This document shows, piece by piece, positions 5,369-10,372 of a DNA stretch of 10,372 nucleotides. Position numbers and translations under genes: made by a program. The DNA comes from Eubacterium sp. CAG:841. GTDB lineage: Bacteria; Bacillota; Clostridia; Oscillospirales; CAG-272. The first letter of the stretch is position 1; each line of letters starts with the position of its first letter. A model generated the notes under the pieces. It worked only from the letters and a program-made list of their open reading frames with translations, made no database searches and was not told the DNA's origin. The stretch spans positions 37,930 to 48,301 of the forward strand of contig FR898215.1 of assembly GCA_000437375.1 (NCBI GenBank). The letters run 5' to 3'.

Positions 5369-5559
5369 GTAGTTTTTCGGTTTTGACCTTAAAAACATCT
5401 GAAAACCACATACTTTGTGGGGTGCGATTGTGTTATGAACATAATACGAATCACCGAAACTATGTGGCAAGCAATCCGAAAAATCGGTTTTGGGATGGTA
5501 ACCGTGCTTCAGGAGAGGTGCGGTTGATTTCTGTTTGTCTAACCAAACCCCATACATAA
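5369..5559. other. No gene seen; small hairpins only
   Basis: I see no supported coding region here. Small inverted repeats occur, such as CCACA-TACTT-TGTGG near 5406 and CCGA-AAAA-TCGG near 5478. The stretch looks like decayed mobile-element sequence between the ATPase promoter and the coding fragment that ends at 5658. Confidence 0.4.
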
Positions 5560-5658
5560 AAACGCTATGTCTGCAAGAGCAATCTCGACAAAGAAAGCCG
5601 CGACCGCATCTACGATGTGATAGATACGCTTCTGCGGCATGAGAAAAAGCACAAATAA
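5560..5658 (+). pseudogene. C-terminal fragment of a possible regulator
   Basis: A frame open from a stop at 5557-5559 to TAA at 5656-5658 encodes NLDKESRDRIYDVIDTLLRH followed by EKKHK. The amphipathic helical ending of the form L-D-x-E-S-R-x-R-I-x-x-x-I-D-x-L-L is reminiscent of the C-termini of XRE-type HTH regulators, but no DNA-binding part remains and I would not name it. There is no start or ribosome site. It is followed 8 nt later by a CCCGAGAG hairpin, which suggests that the original 3' end and terminator were kept while the rest was deleted. Confidence 0.4.
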
Positions 5659-5665
5659 CAAAATT

Positions 5666-5700
5666 GCCCGAGAGTGAAAAAACTCTCGGGAAATTTTATA
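5666..5700. terminator. CCCGAGAG hairpin between convergent units
   Basis: CCCGAGAG (5667-5674) pairs perfectly with CTCTCGGG (5683-5690) around TGAAAAAA. On the right it is followed by AAATTTTATAAT. On the minus strand, for the ABC operon ending at 5735, it is followed by CAATTTTGTT. Both tails are T-containing but imperfect, so it may serve both directions. The sequence from 5666 is almost the same as the 3083-3107 terminator. Confidence 0.6.
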
Positions 5701-5734
5701 ATCATGTCGCACTTCACAAACGCGAGTAACGGGT

Positions 5735-7474
5735 TTATGACTTTCCGAGCGCCCAGCTCCGGCTCTCGGTCTGAAGGCGGAGCATATGAGCGAAGATGCC
5801 GCCGGCTTGGAGCAGCTCTGCGGGAGAGCCCTGCTCGGCTACCGCGCCGTCACTCAGCACAACGATCCTGTCCGCGCCCGAAACGGTACGCATCCGGTGG
5901 GCGATGATGAGGACGGTTTTGTTTTTGATGAGGCGGGAGAGCGCCTCCTGAATGGCGGTTTCGTTTTCCACATCCAGGCTGGCGGTGGCTTCGTCCAACA
6001 GAATGATGGGCGCGTCCTTCAGAAACGCACGGGCGATGGAAATGCGCTGACGCTCACCGCCGGAAAGCTCGCAGCCGTTCTCACCGATGTTTGAGTTCCA
6101 GCCGTCGGGGAGCTTTTCTGCAAACTTATCCACATTGGCGAGCTTTGCCGCCGCGATTACCTCTTCGTCCGTCGCGTCCTTGCGGCCGATGCGGATATTC
6201 TCCAAAATCGTATTGTCAAACAGCGTGACATCCTGGAACACGATGGAATAGAGGCTCATCAGCTTTTCCGGATCGATTCCGGAGATATCCATGCCTCCTA
6301 CGGTGATCCTGCCCCGGTCAATGTCCCAGAACCGCGCCGCCAGGCGGGAAACGGTAGTTTTACCTCCGCCGGATGGTCCGACCAGCGCCGTGACCTCTCC
6401 CTGCTTTGCCGTAAAGGACACATCCCGAAGCACCGTTTCGCCGCTCTGGTAAGAAAAGCCCACATGGTCGAACACAATGTCACAGTTCCGGTTGGTGAGC
6501 TGTTCGCTTCCGGTCTGCACGGGGCAGTCCAGAATCTCATTCATGCGTTCGATGTTGCTGTTGGTGCCGATGATGGCGGCAAGGTTCTGCAGAGTACCCT
6601 CCAGCGGGTCATACAGGCGGGACACCACCAAAAGGAACATAAAGAAGGCCAGGACATCCAGCTCACCCTTCACCAGCAGAGCCGCGCCCGCAAGGGCGGT
6701 GGTGGCAATCCCCAGCCGCAGGACAAGTCCCGCGGAAACCACAAAGACAGCCGTTCCCAGCTCGCTCCGGACGAGGCGACTCTCTACGGCACGGATTTTC
6801 TTTTCCAGCCCCGAAAGGTATCTCTCCTCGGCATTGTTGGCGCGCAGATCGGGCATCGCTTCCATACACTCCTGAATGCCGTCCTCGCAGGCGACCTTTG
6901 CCGCCGTTGCTTTGCGGGAGAGCTTTTTCTGCACGTCGGAGGCAAGCAAGACGATGGCAAACGCCACGGGCAGCGGCCAGACGGCGGCAAGCGCCATGCG
7001 CCAGTTGAAAAACAGCATCGATACGGCGATGACCGTGGTGGAGAGGATCGCACCGTACAGCGGCGCGACAAAATGGGATTGGCTCTGCTCCAGCACGGCG
7101 CAGTCGTTCATGATGGAAGTGGTCAGGTCGGCAAGGTCTTTCTTTCCGAAAAAGGACAGCGGAATCTTTCTCAGCTTCTCGGCAAGCCCCACCCGGCGCA
7201 CACCCGATTCCACATAGGTGACAAGAAAGGTGTTGTCGTATTCCAGCCGTGTGCAGACAACAATTAACAGTGCCGCCACGACACAGCCGATCACATAAAA
7301 CGGAATTCTTTTTGCCGTCAGCGTGCCACTCATCATATCGCTCACCAGCCGGTACAAAAGCCCCACCGGCAGCATGAAGGAGATATTTTGCATGGCACAG
7401 CACAAAATTCCTTTGATGTTGTCAATCGCTCCCTTGCGGGAAAGCGCATAGCGTCTCTGTAAATATTTGATCAT
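5735..7474 (-). CDS. ABC transporter permease/ATPase, second subunit (YbtQ-like)
   Basis: This 579-aa half-transporter has an N-terminal exporter-type membrane domain (about 20-305, six helices) and a C-terminal NBD. Walker A is GPSGGGKTT (366-374), the Q-loop VFQDV (Q414), the signature LSGGE (470-474), Walker B IILLDE (490-495) with the catalytic Glu, and the switch His is H526 in IIAHR. It begins 3 nt after the stop of the other ABC gene, and its ribosome site GGAGG lies inside that gene's end, so the pair is coupled and should form a heterodimer. The fold is that of exporters, but the YbtP/YbtQ and IrtA/IrtB branch works in uptake of metal-siderophore complexes, so direction and substrate are open. 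This is the last gene of the operon. Base composition is clearly more GC-rich than in the left part of the window. Confidence 0.92.
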   Translation of the reverse strand: MIKYLQRRYALSRKGAIDNIKGILCCAMQNISFMLPVGLLYRLVSDMMSGTLTAKRIPFYVIGCVVAALLIVVCTRLEYDNTFLVTYVESGVRRVGLAEKLRKIPLSFFGKKDLADLTTSIMNDCAVLEQSQSHFVAPLYGAILSTTVIAVSMLFFNWRMALAAVWPLPVAFAIVLLASDVQKKLSRKATAAKVACEDGIQECMEAMPDLRANNAEERYLSGLEKKIRAVESRLVRSELGTAVFVVSAGLVLRLGIATTALAGAALLVKGELDVLAFFMFLLVVSRLYDPLEGTLQNLAAIIGTNSNIERMNEILDCPVQTGSEQLTNRNCDIVFDHVGFSYQSGETVLRDVSFTAKQGEVTALVGPSGGGKTTVSRLAARFWDIDRGRITVGGMDISGIDPEKLMSLYSIVFQDVTLFDNTILENIRIGRKDATDEEVIAAAKLANVDKFAEKLPDGWNSNIGENGCELSGGERQRISIARAFLKDAPIILLDEATASLDVENETAIQEALSRLIKNKTVLIIAHRMRTVSGADRIVVLSDGAVAEQGSPAELLQAGGIFAHMLRLQTESRSWALGKS

Positions 7475-7477
7475 CGC

Positions 7478-9250
7478 TCATGCCTCCTTTTCCACTTTCC
7501 ACCGGACGGACTGCTGATAGTCCCGCCACATCGTCCCGAACAGACTGCCTTTTTTTCCGGACAGCTCCGCAAAGCTGCCGCTTTCCGAAAGATGTCCCTC
7601 ATTCAGCACAAAAATGCGGTCGGCGTTCACAACCGTAGACAGCCGATGGGCGATCATGATGACGGTACGTCCTTTTGCCAGCGCATTGAAGGCAGCCTGC
7701 ACATTCGTTTCGTTGTCGGGATCGGCAAAGGCGGTCGCTTCATCGAGAATCAGCACCGGCGCATTTTTGAGCATGGCGCGGGCAATGGCAAGCCGCTGTG
7801 CTTCGCCGCCGGAGAGGTAGATGCCCTGCGAGCCGATGACCGTATGCACACCGTCCGGGAATTTTTCGATGATGTCCGTACACTGCGCCGCACGGAGTGC
7901 TGCCAGCACCTCCTCATCCGCGGCGTCCGGCTTGCCCATACGCACATTGTCCAGAATGGTGCCTTTGATCAGATGGCTGTTCTGAAATACGAAGGAAACC
8001 GTGTTCATCAGCTCGTTTTTGTCAATGTCCTTCACATTGACCCCGCCGACGGTAATACTGCCGCTCTGCGGATCAAAGAAGCGGGCAATGAGCGCCGCCA
8101 GCGTGGATTTTCCGCCTCCGGAGGGTCCGACAAACGCCACCGTCTGTCCCGCGCCGATGGAGAGAGAAATATTTTCCACGGCATTTTTTGTGCCGTCATA
8201 GCTGAAGGTTACATGATCCAGCGTCACGGAGCTGTCCTTCGGATGCTTCGGTGCGCCCGGCTGAGAAAGTGAGGGGCTTTGCAGAACACGGTCAATGCGG
8301 GTGATGGCGTCCTGCACGATCATGCCGTTTTCGCTCATGAACATCAGCTTGGTGAGCGTCAGCGAGATGACCGGCGTGACGATGATGTAAAAGAGCAGGT
8401 TCAGCAGCACGCCGCCGTCCGCATCGCCGCGGGAGAACAGAAAGCCGCCTGCAATCAGAAACACAAACACGCTGTTGACCGCCAGCGTATAGAAGGTCAT
8501 CGGCCAGCGCATCTGGCGGGTGTATGCGATGACCCAACGCTCGTAGTTGTCGATGGCGCCCTTGAACTTTTTGAAGGAGAAAACCGTCTGACCGAAGGTC
8601 TTGACGACGGGAATCCCCCGCACGTACTCCACCGCCTCCCCCGACATATCCGCAAGCGCGTTCTGATACTGTGTCATCTTCTCCTGCATCCCCTTGCCGG
8701 TCATGCTTGTCATCACGGCAAAGGCAAGCGCCACCGGCACAAGGCTCAGAAGCCCCAGCCGCCAGTCGAATGCCAGAAGAAGCGTCAGAAGTCCCGCGAT
8801 GGTCGCCACAGCCCTTGCCTTGTCGGGGAGCTGGTGGGCAAGATAGGTTTCCGTTGCGCCGGTCGTTTCCGAAATCGTGCGGCGCAGCTTGCCGCTGCCG
8901 AACTGTTCGATTTCCCCGAGCGGAAGCGTGGCAATGTGCTTCGTCATGGCAAGGCGCAGATTGGTGGCGATGCGAAATGCCGCAAGGTGCGAGCACATCA
9001 GCCCCGCGATGTAGGTAAGCACGGCGGCAAAGGCAAACACCACCGCCATCCAGCCGTAGTGCGTTACATGGACGGCATTTTCATAGTTCGGCGCGACCTC
9101 GATGACCTCCCGCAGGATGCGCCAGATGTACCAAAACGGCACCAGCGCCAACAGTGCGCCGGCGGCGGCAAGCACCCACGAAAGATAGCTTAGGATTCGG
9201 TATGTCCCTGCGTAATCCAGCAGGCGGGACAGATTGGATTGCTTTTTCAA
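7478..9250 (-). CDS. ABC transporter permease/ATPase, first subunit (YbtP-like)
   Basis: This 590-aa half-transporter partners the gene at 5735-7474. Membrane helices fall near 20-42, 66-88, 147-180 and 250-310. The NBD has Walker A GPSGGGKST (375-383), Q423, signature LSGGE (479-483), Walker B VLILDE (499-504) and H535 in MIAHR. The D-loop region reads DEATAFADPDNE rather than the common DEATSALD; to my recollection this form is frequent in the YbtP/Q-IrtA/B siderophore-transporter group. The start is TTG 9250, supported by AAGGAGG (complement of 9258-9264) 7 nt upstream. A weak start and a 91-nt hairpin-rich spacer separate it from the upstream metal-domain gene, so its expression may be tuned separately. 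A truncated copy of its start lies at 3152-3199. Confidence 0.92.
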   Translation of the reverse strand: MKKQSNLSRLLDYAGTYRILSYLSWVLAAAGALLALVPFWYIWRILREVIEVAPNYENAVHVTHYGWMAVVFAFAAVLTYIAGLMCSHLAAFRIATNLRLAMTKHIATLPLGEIEQFGSGKLRRTISETTGATETYLAHQLPDKARAVATIAGLLTLLLAFDWRLGLLSLVPVALAFAVMTSMTGKGMQEKMTQYQNALADMSGEAVEYVRGIPVVKTFGQTVFSFKKFKGAIDNYERWVIAYTRQMRWPMTFYTLAVNSVFVFLIAGGFLFSRGDADGGVLLNLLFYIIVTPVISLTLTKLMFMSENGMIVQDAITRIDRVLQSPSLSQPGAPKHPKDSSVTLDHVTFSYDGTKNAVENISLSIGAGQTVAFVGPSGGGKSTLAALIARFFDPQSGSITVGGVNVKDIDKNELMNTVSFVFQNSHLIKGTILDNVRMGKPDAADEEVLAALRAAQCTDIIEKFPDGVHTVIGSQGIYLSGGEAQRLAIARAMLKNAPVLILDEATAFADPDNETNVQAAFNALAKGRTVIMIAHRLSTVVNADRIFVLNEGHLSESGSFAELSGKKGSLFGTMWRDYQQSVRWKVEKEA

Positions 9251-9272
9251 AACGGTTCCTCCTTGATTGTGT

Positions 9273-9297
9273 TTTTAGTTAGCAGAAGCTAACCAAT
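9273..9297. promoter_or_regulatory. Palindrome GTTAGC-AGAA-GCTAAC, possible metal-regulator site
   Basis: GTTAGC (9278-9283) and GCTAAC (9288-9293) form a perfect inverted repeat, extended imperfectly by flanking T and A residues. It sits 14 nt upstream of the ribosome site of the first ABC gene. The half-site TTAGTTAGC/GCTAACCAA recalls the iron-box half-sites TTAGGTTAG/CTAACCTAA of DtxR/IdeR regulators, although the centre is 4 nt wider. It could equally be an RNA hairpin in the operon mRNA. Confidence 0.4.
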
Positions 9298-9301
9298 CGG
9301 C

Positions 9302-9333
9302 CTTTGAAAAGCCGCCCAAGCGGCGATTCAAAG
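9302..9333 (-). promoter_or_regulatory. Intra-operon hairpin, attenuator-like
   Basis: CTTTGAA (9302-9308) pairs with TTCAAAG (9327-9333), then a 2x2 purine internal loop, then GCCGC-CCAA-GCGGC (9311-9324). On the minus strand the GC stem is followed by only TTTT. It lies just after the metal-domain gene's stop. It looks like a weak terminator, attenuator or mRNA-stability stem separating the small upstream genes from the ABC pair. Confidence 0.5.
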
Positions 9334-9341
9334 CGCATGAT

Positions 9342-9599
9342 TTACTTTTTCAGAAATGAGAACAGCCCTTTCCTTTCATACGGAGCAGCACGGATTTCTC
9401 CCGCCGTGTAGCCGGTGGCGTCAATGGCTGCGCGCAGGGCGGCTTCGTCAAGCGGCTCACGCGAGAGTATAACGGTTTCTCCTTTAATATGGGAGGAAGA
9501 CACCTTTTCCACTGAAAACGCGCGACGGATCGTATCGTTGATGTGCGCCTCGCACATGGAGCATGCCATGCCGGAAATTCTGACTGTTGTCTGAATCAT
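9342..9599 (-). CDS. Heavy-metal-associated (HMA) domain protein
   Basis: This 85-aa soluble protein is a single HMA fold of the CopZ/Atx1 type. The metal loop is GMACSMC with Cys13 and Cys16, followed by the helix EAHINDTIRRAF, and IDATGY (59-64) near the end is the usual HMA closing motif. Such domains bind Cu(I) or other soft or transition metals and pass them between proteins. The C-terminus adds a short basic tail ending FSFLKK. The ATG (9599-9597) shares its A with the TGA of the upstream gene (TGATG), with AGGAAAGGAT as ribosome site, so the two are tightly coupled. In this operon it probably serves as metal chaperone or acceptor for the ABC system. The metal cannot be determined from sequence. 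Confidence 0.88.
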   Translation of the reverse strand: MIQTTVRISGMACSMCEAHINDTIRRAFSVEKVSSSHIKGETVILSREPLDEAALRAAIDATGYTAGEIRAAPYERKGLFSFLKK

Positions 9600-10246
9600 C
9601 AGAAATCATCCTTTCCTATTTTTTTCTTGTATCCGCAGTCGCAGTACGGCCCGCCGGAGGCAAGGGTGTACTGCCGCACAAAATCCGTCACGCCGCCGGC
9701 TTCACTCATGGTGTAGTCCAGACGGCACAGCGCGGGGGTAAGGTCATACAGCCCCAGCTTTTTCATCAGCACACAGATGCCGCACTTGGTGAATCGCCCT
9801 TCGTAGCCGCTACCGTCGGGGTATTCGTAAAACTCCATATTCCACGAGTAGGGGTTGCGGTCGGCGGCTCTCAGCGCGGCAGTAGCTTTCATTCCGGCAA
9901 TGTCCTTTTCGGTAAATTTGCTCTTTCCGCTCTTGCGGCAAAACCATTTCATCGGCTTTGTCATCATGGATTTTGCGTAATACTCCGTCAGCCGCTCCAC
10001 ATCCGGACGCTCCGGCATGGAGAGGATGAATGCGCCGATCATTGCACAGTTGACTATGTTCATCTTGAAGCGATCCGCTTTTTCAAACTCCGGCAGGTCT
10101 GCAATGATTGCTTTGTATTTCGGCTTTGCTTTTTTCGTGATCGCTTTTGCCGTGTCTGTATCATAGCCGAACACCGCTGTCAGCTGCTTTCGGAACGACG
10201 GCGCAAACAGAGCCCACATACCCATGGGCATTCCGAAATAAGTCAT
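9599..10246 (-). CDS. ATC hydrolase family protein (L-2-amino-thiazoline-4-carboxylate hydrolase-like)
   Basis: This 215-aa protein carries the C-terminal pattern I associate with the ATC hydrolase family (PF14196): FTKCGICVLMKKLG (152-165), LCRLDYTM (173-180) and TLASGGPYCDC (194-204). Characterised members open the thiazoline ring of L-2-amino-thiazoline-4-carboxylate on the way to L-cysteine; many relatives have unknown substrates. There are seven Cys residues, including CGIC and CDC, which could bind metal. I set the start at ATG 10246 rather than the in-frame ATG at 10267, because GGAGGG (complement of 10254-10259) is 7 nt upstream of 10246 and the longer form would contain that site. 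It overlaps the upstream gene by ATGA and the HMA gene by one base. Membership is from memory of the motif, so the reaction is uncertain. Confidence 0.7.
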   Translation of the reverse strand: MTYFGMPMGMWALFAPSFRKQLTAVFGYDTDTAKAITKKAKPKYKAIIADLPEFEKADRFKMNIVNCAMIGAFILSMPERPDVERLTEYYAKSMMTKPMKWFCRKSGKSKFTEKDIAGMKATAALRAADRNPYSWNMEFYEYPDGSGYEGRFTKCGICVLMKKLGLYDLTPALCRLDYTMSEAGGVTDFVRQYTLASGGPYCDCGYKKKIGKDDF

Positions 10247-10372
10247 TTTTTGTCCCTCCAATCGCATATCACGCGGGTCATGCGGCGGTCAATGTCAACG
10301 CGAGCCGTTTTACACTCCCTGGGATATTTCTTCGCAGCGCTGAACGCCAACTTGACAAACAGTGCCGAGCCG
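10243..10372 (-). CDS. Upstream operon gene, C-terminal 42 codons only
   Basis: A minus-strand frame enters from the right edge and ends at TGA (10245-10243), overlapping the next gene's ATG in the classic ATGA arrangement. The visible part ends with CKTARVDIDRRMTRVICDWR followed by DKK. Composition and the exact coupling make a real gene very likely, although it has no start in the window. I do not recognise the family from these residues. Position puts it in the same operon, upstream of the ATC-hydrolase-like gene; it could be the operon's regulator or another enzyme. Confidence 0.65.
   Translation of the reverse strand, partial: GSALFVKLAFSAAKKYPRECKTARVDIDRRMTRVICDWRDKK

Noticed and set aside
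5436..5527. Short plus-strand frame beginning MNIIRITETMW
   Set aside because: No Shine-Dalgarno precedes it, and it is only about 30 codons in a decayed stretch.
5213..5557. Minus-strand frame overlapping the ATPase start
   Set aside because: It covers the ATPase promoter and start region in another frame, and its sequence resembles no protein family I know.
6464..7267. Long open frame antisense to the second ABC subunit
   Set aside because: It is low-complexity, rich in Gly, His, Gln and Arg, has no ribosome site or recognisable motif, and fully overlaps a gene with all NBD motifs; it is a by-product of GC-rich third positions.
8279..9193. 304-codon open frame antisense to the first ABC subunit
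   Set aside because: Same reason: skewed His/Arg/Lys composition, no start signal, and complete overlap with a clear ABC transporter gene.
1..10372. CRISPR array or tandem spacer-repeat structure
   Set aside because: No regularly spaced repeats of 24-40 bp are seen anywhere; the only repeats are short palindromes and the duplicated hairpins.

Overview
The window looks like a low-to-mid GC Gram-positive chromosome, most likely a gut-type Clostridia (Oscillospiraceae/Lachnospiraceae-like). The evidence is strong AAGGAGG-type ribosome binding sites, GTG and TTG starts, compact sigma-A promoters, FtsX-type and YbtPQ-type ABC systems, and abundant mobile-element debris. This placement is inferred from style, not from a marker gene.

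Left block (1-2789): the first few codons of a divergent minus-strand gene, then a control region rich in inverted repeats, then a translationally coupled ABC ATPase (232-933) and FtsX-like permease (927-2789). Two related 16-bp palindromes and a longer inverted repeat sit on the promoters. This suggests a local repressor, perhaps the cut-off divergent gene, controlling a MacB/BceAB-like transporter.

Middle block (2790-5734): mostly a graveyard of mobile-element and gene remnants. It holds a short ORF that runs through a terminator hairpin, the 5' stub of a second YbtPQ-like ABC exporter, two coding fragments on the minus strand, an N-terminally cut excisionase-like HTH protein, and the 3' half of a type II (serine-type, CGA anticodon) tRNA. 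The tRNA half ends in the anticodon loop and lies about 150 bp from a cluster of TTCTAA-type repeats, which reads as the attachment-site scar of an integrative element. The only intact gene is an AAA_14/DUF4143 ATPase (minus, 4120-5319) with its own promoter. Two nearly identical CCCGAGAG hairpins mark this block at 3083 and 5667.

Right block (5735-10372, minus strand, visibly more GC-rich): one operon, read right to left. It has an unidentified gene known only by its last 42 codons, an ATC-hydrolase-family protein (9599-10246), a small CxxC heavy-metal-associated domain protein (9342-9599), and a heterodimeric pair of ABC transporters (7478-9250 and 5735-7474). Junctions are ATGA, TGATG and 3 nt, except for a 91-nt two-hairpin spacer before the first ABC gene. 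The combination suggests handling of a metal-binding, possibly thiazoline-containing small molecule: transport by the ABC pair, metal hand-off by the CxxC protein, ring hydrolysis by the ATC-hydrolase-like enzyme. That is the most interesting system here and is an inference, not a demonstrated function.
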